NCBI GenBank assembly: GCA_036677505.1
Contig: JAVBWK010000030.1
Span: forward strand, 30,356-94,355
Length of the DNA stretch: 64,000 nucleotides
From: UBA2227 sp036677505
GTDB lineage: Bacteria; Bacillota_I; Bacilli_A; Erysipelotrichales; Erysipelotrichaceae
Reading direction: 5' to 3'
Each line of letters opens with the position of its first letter. Positions within the stretch are counted from its first letter, which is position 1. A program made the translations under genes and the position numbers. Under the pieces are notes generated by a model that saw nothing but the letters and a program-made list of their open reading frames with translations, was not told the origin of the DNA and did no database searches. Below are positions 41,839 to 51,416 of the stretch, one piece after another.

Positions 41839-42897
41839 ATGAGCAAACCGGTAAGAAAAGAGATCGAGCAACTAATTCCGTATAAAGTCAGCGCAACGAA
41901 CTATCGCTGGGCTCTAAATGCCAACGAAAGTCCGTACAATCTGTTTGAATCTTGGCAAGACGAAATCCTTGCAGAGCTGAAAAAAGAAAGCATCAACCGT
42001 TATCCTGATGCCAACTGCGATGAACTGCGAGTACTTCTTTCAAGAAACAATCAGTGTTTACCGGAGAATATCATTTGCGGAAACGGGTCGGATGAAATCA
42101 TCAAGATGGTCACGGAAGTGTTTGTAGACAAAGAAGATAAAGTCATCATACCAACTCCGACGTTCTCCGAATATTTTACATCGGCAACGATTGCCGGCGG
42201 AGACATCATCCGAGTACCATCCAAAGCGGATCTGTCATTTGATATCAATGAAATCATCCGCCAAGCCAATCTCAATCAAGCAAAATTGATCTTTCTGTGT
42301 GTGCCGAACAATCCGACCGGTTTGATCACAGATGCAAGCGACATCTTGCGAATCATCAATGAAACAGAGTCAGTCGTCGCAATCGATGAAGCATATTATG
42401 AATTTTATGGTAAAACGTCAATTACTCTGGCATTAAGCCATCCGCGCGTCATCATCATGCGGACACTCTCGAAAGCCTTCGGCGTTGCCGGTATCCGGTT
42501 GGGGTATGCCATGGCTCATCCGCAAACCATCGATCTGATGCAGCGCGTCCGTATGCCTTACAACATCAGCGCATTGACTCAGGCTGTTGCCAGAGTGGCG
42601 GTGATGAAGAGCGATCAGATTCAACAACTGACAAAACTACAGATCATGGAACGTAACCGGATCATCTCCGAACTGAAAGATCTGCCCCTGGAAATATTTG
42701 AAAGCAAAACTAATTTCATATTATATCGCTCAATCAAATTCACAGAACTCGTCGATGCCTTTGAGAAAAACAGCATCGGCATCCGTTTTTATTCCAATGA
42801 TCCGCAGTTGAACAACTGCATCCGAATCAGTTTGGGATCAAAAGAAGCCAATGATGCGGTCATCGCCACTTTCAAGGAGGTATACAAAGATGTCTAG
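41839..42897 (+). CDS. hisC: Histidinol-phosphate aminotransferase
   Basis: The 352-residue PLP enzyme shows NANESPYN, IICGNGSDEIIK, FLCVPNNPTGL, AIDEAYYEF and the PLP-lysine segment RTLSKAFGVAGIRLGY. It transfers an amino group from glutamate to imidazole acetol phosphate. It ends with a TAG codon and overlaps hisB by 8 bp. Fold type I aminotransferase; context makes the histidine role secure. Confidence 0.95.
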   Translation: MSKPVRKEIEQLIPYKVSATNYRWALNANESPYNLFESWQDEILAELKKESINRYPDANCDELRVLLSRNNQCLPENIICGNGSDEIIKMVTEVFVDKEDKVIIPTPTFSEYFTSATIAGGDIIRVPSKADLSFDINEIIRQANLNQAKLIFLCVPNNPTGLITDASDILRIINETESVVAIDEAYYEFYGKTSITLALSHPRVIIMRTLSKAFGVAGIRLGYAMAHPQTIDLMQRVRMPYNISALTQAVARVAVMKSDQIQQLTKLQIMERNRIISELKDLPLEIFESKTNFILYRSIKFTELVDAFEKNSIGIRFYSNDPQLNNCIRISLGSKEANDAVIATFKEVYKDV

Positions 42898-43477
42898 ACA
42901 AAGTCAAATTGAACGAAATACGACCGAAACAAAGATCAAGCTTAAGTTTGATCTGGATGGAAAAGGAAGATATGAGATTTCCAGCGGAGTTCGTTTTTTT
43001 GATCATATGCTCGAACTTCTCACCAAGCACGGCCGATTCGACCTTTCCATTGAATGCAAAGGCGATGTCGAGGTTGATGCACACCACTCAGTCGAAGACA
43101 TTGGTATATGCTTGGGGCTGGCGATCAAAGATGCTCTGAAAGATAAAGCAGGGATCATCCGCTATGCGACCGCATTTACGCCGATGGACGAATCGCTCAG
43201 CCGTATCAGCCTGGACATCAGTAATCGCAGTTTCCTGGTGTTTGACGCAGAATTTACAACCCTGATGGTCGGCGATTTTCCAACCGAACTTGTCGAAGAA
43301 TTCTTCCGGGCGGTCGCTTTTAATGCCGGAATCACTTTGCATATGAAAATGGAAACCGGGAAAAACAATCATCACATGATCGAATCTCTGTTTAAAGGGT
43401 TTGGACGTGCCTTGCGTGAAGCTACCCGCATCGATCCTACAATTGACGGAGTCATGTCGACGAAAGGGCAGCTTTGA
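42890..43477 (+). CDS. hisB: Imidazoleglycerol-phosphate dehydratase
   Basis: The 195-residue protein has FFDHMLELLTKHGRFDL, DAHHSVEDIGICLG and the second half NHHMIESLFKGFGRALREA, the paired His-rich manganese sites of the family. It is the single-domain dehydratase; no histidinol phosphatase domain is fused, and no phosphatase gene is in the operon, so that step must be encoded elsewhere. ATG 42890 is chosen because AAGGAGG is 9 bp upstream and the usual N terminus results. Confidence 0.95.
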   Translation: MSRQSQIERNTTETKIKLKFDLDGKGRYEISSGVRFFDHMLELLTKHGRFDLSIECKGDVEVDAHHSVEDIGICLGLAIKDALKDKAGIIRYATAFTPMDESLSRISLDISNRSFLVFDAEFTTLMVGDFPTELVEEFFRAVAFNAGITLHMKMETGKNNHHMIESLFKGFGRALREATRIDPTIDGVMSTKGQL

Positions 43478-43478
43478 T

Positions 43479-44087
43479 ATGATCGCCATCGTCGATTACG
43501 GAGTAGGAAACATCCGAAACGTGCAACGGGCTTTCGAGAAATTGGGGATGGATATCGTCGTTACCCGAGATATCGATTTGCTTGATCAAGCCAAAGCGAT
43601 CATCCTGCCCGGAGTCGGTGCTTTTCGGGACGCGATCGGAAATCTGAAGAAATATGATTTGGTTGACTGTCTGAAAAGAAATGCCGAGAAGGGAACATGG
43701 ATCATCGGGATTTGTCTGGGTATGCAACTGTTGTACGAGAAAAGTTATGAAGATGGAGAATATACAGGACTTGGACTTCTGCGCGGAGAAATCGTCAAGT
43801 TTGATGACTCGCAACTGAAAGTTCCGCACATGGGTTGGAACAATCTCGAGAAGAAAAAGGAAGATCCGCTGGGTAAGAATCTAATGGATAACGATTATGT
43901 ATATTTTGTTCACTCTTATTATGTACAAACGGAAGACAGATCCCCGATACTGTTTACCAGTCCTTACGGAGTGGATGTTGCGGCAATCGTCCGAAAAGAT
44001 AACATTATCGGAATGCAGTTTCATCCGGAGAAAAGCGGTGCGGTCGGCGTTAAAATCCTAAAGAATCTGAAGGAGCTGATTTTATGA
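43479..44087 (+). CDS. hisH: Imidazole glycerol phosphate synthase, glutaminase subunit
   Basis: The 202-residue class I glutaminase starts IAIVDYGVGNIRNV. The nucleophile Cys is in GICLGMQLLYE, and the His-Glu pair of the triad is in MQFHPEKSG. It supplies ammonia from glutamine to HisF. Start 43479 follows hisB by 1 bp; the longer frame into hisB is not needed. hisA overlaps its end by 4 bp. Confidence 0.95.
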   Translation: MIAIVDYGVGNIRNVQRAFEKLGMDIVVTRDIDLLDQAKAIILPGVGAFRDAIGNLKKYDLVDCLKRNAEKGTWIIGICLGMQLLYEKSYEDGEYTGLGLLRGEIVKFDDSQLKVPHMGWNNLEKKKEDPLGKNLMDNDYVYFVHSYYVQTEDRSPILFTSPYGVDVAAIVRKDNIIGMQFHPEKSGAVGVKILKNLKELIL

Positions 44088-44791
44088 TCGTGTTTGTTGC
44101 TATCGATATCCGGAAAGGACAGTGTGTCCGGCTGATTCAGGGAAAGGCAGATCAACAAACAACATACTTCGAATCTCCGATCGAAGTAGCTTCGATGTGG
44201 CAGCAACAAGGAGCTGTTTATCTGCATGTCGTTGATTTGGATGGTGCATTCAATCAGACATCCGTCAACCGAGACTTAATCATCAAAATCGCTCAATCAT
44301 CTCACATACCGATACAAGTCGGCGGGGGTATCCGAACGTTACAACAGGCAAAGGATTATCTGGATGCAGGGGTCAGCCGGGTAATTTTGGGCACAGCAGC
44401 GATCAGACAGCCAGAGTTGCTGGATGAGTTGATATCACTGTATGGAAACAGGATCGTCATCTCACTGGACTGTCTCAACGGATTTGTTCAGGTGGCAGGT
44501 TGGGTGGAAGAAAGCGAAATTCGTGCACTTACCTTCGCAAAATCGCTGAAAGCAAAAGGAGTCAACACCATCGTGTATACCGATATTTCGAAAGACGGTA
44601 TGCTGATGGGACCAAGTTTCGATCAGATCAAAGAGATGCTGACCTCAGGCTTGCAGGTGATTGCTTCCGGTGGAGTATCTTGTGTCGAAGATGTTATCCG
44701 ACTGAAAGATATGGGCGTATACGGGGTAATTATCGGAAAAGCATTGTATGAGAACAAATTGAGTATAAAACAACTTCAGGAGGTTCTATGA
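44084..44791 (+). CDS. hisA: ProFAR isomerase
   Basis: The 235-residue beta-alpha barrel has AIDIRKGQCVRL with the catalytic Asp near the start, VDLDGAF, QVGGGIRTLQQA, YTDISKDGML with the second Asp, and ASGGVSCVEDV. Two phosphate-binding GG loops are visible. It isomerises the fifth-step intermediate ProFAR. It is homologous to the next gene, hisF, and overlaps it by 4 bp. Confidence 0.95.
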   Translation: MIVFVAIDIRKGQCVRLIQGKADQQTTYFESPIEVASMWQQQGAVYLHVVDLDGAFNQTSVNRDLIIKIAQSSHIPIQVGGGIRTLQQAKDYLDAGVSRVILGTAAIRQPELLDELISLYGNRIVISLDCLNGFVQVAGWVEESEIRALTFAKSLKAKGVNTIVYTDISKDGMLMGPSFDQIKEMLTSGLQVIASGGVSCVEDVIRLKDMGVYGVIIGKALYENKLSIKQLQEVL

Positions 44792-45543
44792 TAACCAAAC
44801 GGATCATCCCTTGTCTGGATGTGCATAACGGTCGCGTCGTCAAGGGAACCAAGTTCAAAGATATCAAAGATGTGGATGATCCGGTCGTACTGGCGGAATT
44901 TTATGCTTCTTGTGGAGCTGATGAACTGGTCTTTTATGATATCACAGCATCCAGCGATGAGCGGAATATCTTTTTGGACATTGTCAGACGGACGGCGGAT
45001 ACGATCGACATTCCATTTACCATTGGAGGAGGTATCCGATCGCTCGATGACTTTGACCGTCTGATGAAAGCCGGTGCGGACAAAGTATCCGTCAACTCCG
45101 CAGCGGTCAAAAATCCTGAACTGATCCGTGAGGCTGCCTTGCGTTATGGCAGTCAGTGCGTTGTGCTTTCCATGGATATCAAGAAAAATGAAAACGGCCG
45201 GTGGGATGTGTTTGTTAAAGGCGGACGCGAGAACACTGGATTGGATGCAGTTCAATGGGCAAAACAAGGGGTTGCTTTGGGTGTGGGTGAAATCGTCGTC
45301 AACAGCATCGATACGGATGGTGTCAAAAAAGGATATGCCCTCGATATTACCCGGGAAATAAGTGAATCTGTACGCGTGCCGGTCATCGCTTCCGGAGGTG
45401 CCGGAACGATGGGTCATTTCTATGATGTTCTGACATTAGGTAAAGCTGATGCGGCATTATCTGCCTCCGTCTTTCACTATAAGGAAATCGAAATCAAAGC
45501 GTTAAAAGAATATTTAAGGAAGAAAGGAGTTGAAGTCCGATGA
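44788..45543 (+). CDS. hisF: Imidazole glycerol phosphate synthase, cyclase subunit
   Basis: The 251-residue barrel starts TKRIIPCLDVHNGRVVKG, with the catalytic Asp in CLDV, and contains FTIGGGIRSLDD, KVSVNSAAVKNP, NSIDTDGVKKGY with the second Asp, and IASGGAGTMGHF. With HisH it closes the imidazole ring and releases AICAR. A 4-bp overlap joins it to hisIE. Confidence 0.96.
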   Translation: MITKRIIPCLDVHNGRVVKGTKFKDIKDVDDPVVLAEFYASCGADELVFYDITASSDERNIFLDIVRRTADTIDIPFTIGGGIRSLDDFDRLMKAGADKVSVNSAAVKNPELIREAALRYGSQCVVLSMDIKKNENGRWDVFVKGGRENTGLDAVQWAKQGVALGVGEIVVNSIDTDGVKKGYALDITREISESVRVPVIASGGAGTMGHFYDVLTLGKADAALSASVFHYKEIEIKALKEYLRKKGVEVR

Positions 45544-46154
45544 TTGATTTGGATAATCTTCAGTTTGACAGTAACGGATTGATCACCGCCGTGATTCAAG
45601 ACGCAGAATCGAGGGAGGTGCTGATGGTGGCCTATATGAACCGGGAGTCTTTAGATCGGACGATCCAAACCGGTCAAACCTGGTTTTTCAGTCGCAGCCG
45701 TAATGAGTTGTGGCACAAAGGAGAAACCTCAGGAAATTATCTATCGGTCACATCGATTCGATATGATTGTGACGGCGATGCTCTGTTGATTGAAGTTGAT
45801 CCGATGGGTCCTGCGTGTCACACCGGGGAGAAGTCATGTTTTTATCGAAGTATCAGGGAGAATAAAGTTAAGAAATCGAATATCATTGAACAATTGTTCG
45901 ACACCATTAAAGAAAGAAAAGCCCACCCGAAGGAAGGCTCGTATACCAATTATTTATTTGATAAGGGAATCGATAAAATTCTTAAGAAAGTCGGAGAAGA
46001 GACCAGTGAAGTCATTATTGCGACAAAAAACAATTCTAAGGAAGAACTGATTTATGAAACTGCCGATCTTGTTTATCACATGACGGTGTTGTTGGTCAAT
46101 CAGGGAATCGATCCGAACGATATAGCCAAAGAACTGCTGAAACGGGTCAAATAA
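45540..46154 (+). CDS. hisIE: Bifunctional PR-AMP cyclohydrolase / PR-ATP pyrophosphohydrolase
   Basis: The 204-residue protein has an N-terminal HisI domain (LMVAYMNRESL, TWFFSRSRNELWHKGETSGN, and the metal-binding DCDGDALL and ACHTGEKSCF). A C-terminal HisE domain follows (LFDTIKERK, KILKKVGEETSEVIIA, ETADLVYHM). It catalyses steps two and three of the pathway. It is the last gene of the operon and is followed by a terminator. Confidence 0.95.
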   Translation: MIDLDNLQFDSNGLITAVIQDAESREVLMVAYMNRESLDRTIQTGQTWFFSRSRNELWHKGETSGNYLSVTSIRYDCDGDALLIEVDPMGPACHTGEKSCFYRSIRENKVKKSNIIEQLFDTIKERKAHPKEGSYTNYLFDKGIDKILKKVGEETSEVIIATKNNSKEELIYETADLVYHMTVLLVNQGIDPNDIAKELLKRVK

Positions 46155-46180
46155 GCGGAATCGAAAGATTTCGCTTTTTT
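46154..46180. terminator. Terminator after the his operon
   Basis: AGCGGAATC/GATTTCGCT stem with GAAA loop and six T's. It overlaps the converging degV end by 2 bp. Confidence 0.85.
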
Positions 46181-47006
46181 ATCCGTGATCTTTAAGAATA
46201 TACTGAATAGCCAGACATCCCGGACCGCCTTGGGTGATCATGACCGGAGATAACTCCAAAACATCGATCTCGATATTTTGGATCCGTGCTTTGATCTTAT
46301 CAAAAGCCATTTTTGCGCTATCTTGATTGAACGCATGCGAGATAAATATTTTATGTCTGAAGTCTACGCCATTTTCAATCATCTTATCAAGAATCTGATC
46401 AATGGCTGCAGACATGGTACGGGCAACCCCAAACTTCTCGAGTTTCTGACTTCCTTCGGTCTGAGTTACGATCGGTTTGATTTTCATCAGCCCGCTCAAC
46501 GTAGCCGCTACCGGAGATAACCGTCCGCCCCGACGCAGAAAGTCAAAGTCACTGGGAATCAAAAAGGATTGACATTGCGTCAGGCATAGTTCCATCCGTT
46601 CGATGATTGCAGGTACAGGAGTATGGTCGATCAGCGACGCAGCCAGCTCAACAAGATATTTCTGCGTTCCGGCCAGGGTTTTGGAATTAAACAGAGTAAT
46701 ATGCTTGATGTTGTGAGATTCGATGATTCCCAAGGCGGAGTCATACGTTGCGCTGAGTCCTTTGGTCATCGTAATGTGCAAGGCTTCTGTCACACGATCA
46801 TAGGCGGCAAGCACTTCGCCAATGGCCGGTTGTGAGGATGTCGGAATTGACTTTTTAATCATTTCCACAAAGGTATCAGAAGAAAGTTCGAAGTAGTCGC
46901 GAAAGTTCTTTCCGCCGACGGCCACCTGAAGAGGAAGCAGAAGGATGTTCAGATTTTCTGCCTATTGCTGACTCATTAAAGAGCCGGTATCTGTGATAAG
47001 TTTCAT
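46179..47006 (-). pseudogene. DegV-family fatty-acid-binding protein with early nonsense codon
   Basis: The natural start is ATG at 47006, with GAGG 8 bp upstream, reading MKLITDTGSLMSQQ and then TAG at 46964-46962. The same frame continues AENLNILLLPLQVAVGGKNF and on to a full DegV body, including FDFLRRGGRLSPVAATL and SGLMKIKPIV. Without the stop the protein would be 275 residues, the normal size. DegV proteins bind fatty acids and some are FakB subunits of fatty acid kinase. Restart at GTG 46925 would lose the first strand that forms the lipid site. Either a recent pseudogene or a sequencing error. Confidence 0.7.
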
Positions 47007-47117
47007 AGTGTTTACCTCAACACCATACTAACACAAATAGTAGGAAATCATAAGGTATGATCATGGAATTTATTAAATATTCATGGTAATGTTGAGGTAA
47101 TAATGAGGAGCTATACT

Positions 47118-47492
47118 ATGAACATGTTTGATGATTTTTTAGGACAAATAGAAAATGAGCAACATCGGTCATTTACCAAGGAGGTTTTGGATTGGGTGTT
47201 AAAACATTATCCGAACCTTGTTTTTCGCATTGGGTGGAATCAACCGATGTTTACTGATCACGGAACTTTCATTTTGGGGTTCAGTGTGGCCAAAAAACAT
47301 CTGGCGGTGACGCCGGAGCAAGCCGGGATTAAACACTTTGCCAGTGAATTTGAACAAGCCGGACTGTCATATTCGAGTATGATCGTCCGATTCCCGTATG
47401 ACAGACCGTTCAATTTTGAATTACTTGCCAAAATGATCGAGTTCAATCTTGAGGATAAAAAAGATTGTACAACGTTTTGGCGCAAGTCTTGA
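47118..47492 (+). CDS. DUF1801 (YdhG-like) protein
   Basis: The 124-residue protein matches the YdhG/Fra-type fold, with LVFRIGWNQPMFTDHGTFILGF and AVTPEQAGIKHF followed by a pattern of short strands. Relatives have been described as iron-binding or chaperone-like, but the role is uncertain. ATG 47118 is used because GAGGAG is 7 bp upstream, while the ATG at 47103 overlaps that site. It has its own terminator and stands alone. Confidence 0.75.
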   Translation: MNMFDDFLGQIENEQHRSFTKEVLDWVLKHYPNLVFRIGWNQPMFTDHGTFILGFSVAKKHLAVTPEQAGIKHFASEFEQAGLSYSSMIVRFPYDRPFNFELLAKMIEFNLEDKKDCTTFWRKS

Positions 47493-47498
47493 AGTTGA

Positions 47499-47522
47499 AA
47501 ATACCCGCCCTGGGTATTTTTC
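47499..47522 (+). terminator. Terminator after the DUF1801 gene
   Basis: AAATACCC/GGGTATTT stem with a 5-nt loop and T's. Confidence 0.8.
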
Positions 47523-47577
47523 TTTATCCGACAATAAGAACCGATTATAATCAAGATACAACTAACTGAGGTATCCC

Positions 47578-48957
47578 GTGAAAAAATATGATCTGACCGA
47601 AGGAAGCATCGCTTCACATGTCAAAGCGATTGCAATCCCATCATCCGTAGGATTTTTCTTTAACACCATGTTTAATGTTGTCGACAGCATTTATGCCGGG
47701 CAGCTGAGCACCGATGCTCTCGCCGGTCTGTCGCTTTCATTTCCCATCTTCTTTTTGATCATCGCTATTGGCTCAGGCATCGGTAATGGGACATCGACCT
47801 TATCCGCAATTGCCATTGGTAAAAAGGACATTCAGGAATATCATCAGTACGCGCGCAATTCTCTGATGATCTCCGGTCATGCCGGTGTTCTGTTGATCAT
47901 ACTTTCATTCTTTATTATCGAACCACTCTTCCGTCTGACCGGAGCCGAAGGATTAAGTTTGACGTATGGTGTTGATTATACCCGGACGATATTCATCGGC
48001 TCGATGTTCTTTCTTTTCAATGCGGCACTCAATGGTTTACTGGCTTCTCAAGGAAATACGAAACCATATCGCAACTTTCTGATCATCGGATTTTTCATGA
48101 ACCTCATCCTGGATCCGCTGTTGATTTTCGGATGGTTCGGATTGCCGGCTTTGGGAACGATTGGTGTTGCTTTGGCTACGGTGATTGTTCAGATGTTTGG
48201 CACAGGTTATTTGGCTTATATGTGGATGAAGTCAGATTTGTATGACGGGAATATGCTTAAAATCGCAAAGGTCAAACTGACAACGGTTCAGGCTTTATTG
48301 AAACAGATCATCCCGGCATCTCTTAATTCGGCGACGATTGCCTTGGGCGTCTTTATCATCAATTACTTTGTCCTTATGTATGGCGGATCACAAACGATTG
48401 CAGCATATGGAGCTGCAGTCCGTATCGAACAGCTTGTCTTGTTGCCGACCATCGGACTGAATGTCGCCGCGCTAAACATCGTTGGTCAGAACTTCGGAGC
48501 TAAAAACATTGACCGCATTTTTCAGGTACGATCTTTAGTAATAAAAATCGGGGTTATGATCATGCTTTTTGGGGTGGTAATTATCTATCCGACAGCTCCG
48601 TATCTGATTCAGATTTTTAATCGAGATCCGGCGGTCATTGAGGCCGGTACTGCATATCTGCGCATCGAAGTATTTGCATTTTTGAGTTATGTTTTTCTCA
48701 ACATGAACATCTCGGTTTTGCAAGGCATAAAGAAACCAAATTTTGCTTTGTGGATTGGACTGTTCCGACAGCTTCTGCCATTTGCACTCTTCTATTTCCT
48801 AGGAACGACCCTGAATATGGGTATACTGGGTGTTTGGTGGGGAATTGTTCTGATCAACTGGATTGCTGTGGCTATCACATTGATCTTCACGAAAGCTGAG
48901 CTTAGGAATCTGGAATCATTGAAAACCACAACCGAACTCTCCATGGATTCGAGATAA
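47578..48957 (+). CDS. MATE-family multidrug/cation antiporter
   Basis: The 459-residue membrane protein has about twelve segments in two related halves. Typical MATE stretches include VVDSIYAGQLSTDALAGLS, GIGNGTSTLSAIAIGKKD and, in the second half, GLNVAALNIVGQNFGAKN. These proteins export drugs or metabolites in exchange for Na+ or H+. The start is GTG with GAGGT upstream. The substrate is unknown, and it is monocistronic by its flanking terminators. Confidence 0.92.
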   Translation: MKKYDLTEGSIASHVKAIAIPSSVGFFFNTMFNVVDSIYAGQLSTDALAGLSLSFPIFFLIIAIGSGIGNGTSTLSAIAIGKKDIQEYHQYARNSLMISGHAGVLLIILSFFIIEPLFRLTGAEGLSLTYGVDYTRTIFIGSMFFLFNAALNGLLASQGNTKPYRNFLIIGFFMNLILDPLLIFGWFGLPALGTIGVALATVIVQMFGTGYLAYMWMKSDLYDGNMLKIAKVKLTTVQALLKQIIPASLNSATIALGVFIINYFVLMYGGSQTIAAYGAAVRIEQLVLLPTIGLNVAALNIVGQNFGAKNIDRIFQVRSLVIKIGVMIMLFGVVIIYPTAPYLIQIFNRDPAVIEAGTAYLRIEVFAFLSYVFLNMNISVLQGIKKPNFALWIGLFRQLLPFALFYFLGTTLNMGILGVWWGIVLINWIAVAITLIFTKAELRNLESLKTTTELSMDSR

Positions 48958-48975
48958 GCACTTTCGTGCTTTTTT
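48956..48975 (+). terminator. Terminator after the MATE gene
   Basis: AAGCAC/GTGCTT stem with TTTC loop and six T's, overlapping the stop codon. Confidence 0.8.
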
Positions 48976-49019
48976 CATATCGACATCAGTGATATACTAA
49001 AAAAAGAACGGAGGACCTC

Positions 49020-49865
49020 ATGAAAGTAATTGATTTTTCGAAAATTCAGCTGTTCGATGGAGCCATGGGAACCCGATTGTTTGAGCTGGGATTTCCGTTC
49101 CGTCCGAAAATGGAAGAGATGAATATTTCCCATCCTCAAGTCATCCGTCAGATTCATCGCGAGTATGCGGATGCGGGTGCGGATTTCATCACGACCGCAA
49201 CCTTTGGGGTCAATGGCTATAAATATCAGGACAGTGAGTATTCTGTTGGGGAAATCGTGTCGGCCGCCATTGCTAATGCCAGGATGGCTGCCCCTGAAAA
49301 ATACATTGTCCTCGATATCGGTCCGATTGGACGGCTGATGGAACCTTACGGGGATATGAGTGAAGCAGAATGTTATGATATCTTCAAAGAGATCATCGAT
49401 GCCGGCAAGGACAGTGTCGATGCGATCCTGTTTGAAACGTTTATGGATATTGAGGAGATCAAGACCGGTATCCGATGTGCGAAAGAGAACTCTTCCTTGC
49501 CGATTATTGCTACCATGACCTTTGACCGCCACGGCAAGACCATGATGGGAGTCTCAGTCGAAGAAATGGTCGAGGCTTTTGAAGCGCTAGATGTTGATGC
49601 ACTTGGGATCAATTGCTCTTGGGGACCTGAAGAACTGATACCGTTGGTAGAGAGATGTTGTCAGATAAGCAAAATACCGATCATCGTTCAGCCCAATGCC
49701 GGAATACCGGATACCCATGAGGATGGAAGCCTTCATTATGCGGTCAATGCCAAACAATTTACGGATGTTATAAAAACATATTTGTCCTTAGGTGTCAGAA
49801 TCATCGGCGGATGTTGCGGAACCAACAGTGAAACCATTCGTCAGTGCTCCGCATTATTGCGATAG
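49020..49865 (+). CDS. Homocysteine S-methyltransferase family protein
   Basis: The 281-residue protein corresponds to the homocysteine-binding barrel of MetH and BHMT. It has LFDGAMGTRLFELG at the start, ADFITTATFGVNGY, and zinc ligands in GINCSWGPEE and IIGGCCGTNSE. It methylates homocysteine to methionine; the donor (S-methylmethionine, betaine or a corrinoid protein) is unknown because no cobalamin or folate domain is attached. An ACGGAGG site precedes the ATG. luxS follows after 13 bp and produces homocysteine, so the pair forms a homocysteine recycling unit. Confidence 0.88.
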   Translation: MKVIDFSKIQLFDGAMGTRLFELGFPFRPKMEEMNISHPQVIRQIHREYADAGADFITTATFGVNGYKYQDSEYSVGEIVSAAIANARMAAPEKYIVLDIGPIGRLMEPYGDMSEAECYDIFKEIIDAGKDSVDAILFETFMDIEEIKTGIRCAKENSSLPIIATMTFDRHGKTMMGVSVEEMVEAFEALDVDALGINCSWGPEELIPLVERCCQISKIPIIVQPNAGIPDTHEDGSLHYAVNAKQFTDVIKTYLSLGVRIIGGCCGTNSETIRQCSALLR

Positions 49866-49878
49866 AAAGAGGTCAATC

Positions 49879-50355
49879 ATGGAAAAAATCAAGAGTTTTA
49901 CGGTCAATCATCTGACCCTTGTTCCTGGAATTTATGAATCCAGACGTGATCCGGTCGGCCAGTCAGTCGTTGTTACTTATGATATCCGACTGATCAAACC
50001 CAATGTTTTGCCGGTGCTGGGGAATCCTGAGTTACATACCATCGAACATTTGGGTGCCACATTTCTGCGAAATCATCCGATTTTCAAAGACCGGATCATT
50101 TACTTCGGTCCGATGGGATGTCGCACCGGCTTTTATCTGCTGATCAGTGGTGATATGATGAATGAGCAATTATTTGTTTTGGTAAAAGACATGTTCGCCT
50201 TTATCAGTACCTTTGACCAAAAGATTCCCGGAACAAAGGAAATCGAATGCGGAAACTTTCGCGATCATAATCTCGAAAAAGCAAAAAAAGCAGCTTCAAA
50301 TTTCTTAAATGATTTGTATATGATCGAGGATACCTCGTTAGCCTATCCTGAATGA
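49879..50355 (+). CDS. luxS: S-ribosylhomocysteine lyase
   Basis: The 158-residue protein carries the LuxS signature HTIEHLGATFLRNH with two metal-binding His, GPMGCRTGFYLL with the active Cys, and ECGNFRDHNL with the third metal ligand Cys. It splits S-ribosylhomocysteine into homocysteine and DPD, the precursor of autoinducer-2. The start at 49879 follows AAAGAGG. A separate nucleosidase must make its substrate; it is not in the window. Confidence 0.97.
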   Translation: MEKIKSFTVNHLTLVPGIYESRRDPVGQSVVVTYDIRLIKPNVLPVLGNPELHTIEHLGATFLRNHPIFKDRIIYFGPMGCRTGFYLLISGDMMNEQLFVLVKDMFAFISTFDQKIPGTKEIECGNFRDHNLEKAKKAASNFLNDLYMIEDTSLAYPE

Positions 50356-50358
50356 GCG

Positions 50359-50378
50359 AAAGCGCTGAAAAGCGCTTT
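50359..50378. terminator. Bidirectional terminator after luxS
   Basis: AAAGCGCT/AGCGCTTT perfect stem with GAAA loop, T-rich to the right; it lies between converging genes. Confidence 0.8.
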
Positions 50379-51272
50379 TTATTTCATCAATTTCCACTGT
50401 GTAGAAGTCGCATACGGCCGAAATCCGATATTGTAATAAAACTGCTGAGATGATCCGACGAAAACGATTTTTGCGCCGCGCTGTTTACAACGGCTGATAC
50501 CCTCTAATACAACTGCTTTTCCAAGACCCAGTTTCCGGTAGTCCGGATCGGTTGCGACAGGCTCAATGACCGCAAATCCGGCGTGAGGATCATACCACAT
50601 CCCGCAATAGGCGACGTAATCACCCTGAGGATTGACGATAGCAACTTTCAGACTCAGATCAACATTGGGACGAACCATTTCGTTTTCAAAGGCTATACGT
50701 TTTTCTTCATTGAAAACAAACGGTCCTTCACCGTTAAGTTCATGATCAAATCCCTTCCATAGGACTTGACCATACTTATAGAGATCCAACGCTTCATCCA
50801 TGCTTACAACACGGAATCCGTTGGGCAGTTTATAATCCATTGACGTCCGATCCGTATAAAAGACGGCATCGAATTCCTTGTTGGGTGTTGGTACAAATCC
50901 GTTCTCTGCGGCGATCTGCTGGAAAAACTCATCATGATCATCGATCGTGACAACCAGCTGACTATCGTTTGCCATATGGTTTTTCGCATGCATCAGCATT
51001 TCAATTTTGAGATATTCATATCCGGGCAAGGTCAGACAGAAAGCCTGTCCCCAAGCACCATCGATGACGGCTGCACCGATCACCTCATCATTCACCAGCC
51101 ACAGACCCATCGATCCTACTGCGGTCTGATCCAGATAGGTATGGGTGGTCATCCAATCCCATCGGGCATACGTATATTCTCTGTATCGCAATCTGACAAA
51201 AAAATCTCTGACTTTATAGTAATCTTCAGTAATCCCGGCAACAGGTGTATATTTCCGATAAATAATTTCCAT
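50379..51272 (-). CDS. GNAT-family N-acetyltransferase, double-domain
   Basis: The 297-residue protein ends with a clear GNAT acetyl-CoA site (VIEPVATDPDYRKLGLGKAVVLEGI, residues about 230-254, then YNIGFRPYATS). The N-terminal half has a diverged, similar fold. ATG 51272 has GAGGT upstream; the frame is open further but without a start site. It is a lone gene convergent with luxS. Substrate unknown. Confidence 0.82.
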   Translation of the reverse strand: MEIIYRKYTPVAGITEDYYKVRDFFVRLRYREYTYARWDWMTTHTYLDQTAVGSMGLWLVNDEVIGAAVIDGAWGQAFCLTLPGYEYLKIEMLMHAKNHMANDSQLVVTIDDHDEFFQQIAAENGFVPTPNKEFDAVFYTDRTSMDYKLPNGFRVVSMDEALDLYKYGQVLWKGFDHELNGEGPFVFNEEKRIAFENEMVRPNVDLSLKVAIVNPQGDYVAYCGMWYDPHAGFAVIEPVATDPDYRKLGLGKAVVLEGISRCKQRGAKIVFVGSSQQFYYNIGFRPYATSTQWKLMK

Positions 51273-51416
51273 AGATCGAACCTCATTTTTACCGAGATTA
51301 TCGTAACATTTGAAGAAAAATATTGAAAGACAGAATTTCTGATATTTGTAGTTAAGGATAAAAACCGATATAATGCTCTTATAGGATTTATCAGACAATG
51401 GATACGAGGTATGTCT

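Noticed and set aside
46962..46964. TAG as a recoded sense codon in the DegV gene
   Set aside because: TAG ends other genes here (for example hisC and the his leader), and no recoding signal is visible.
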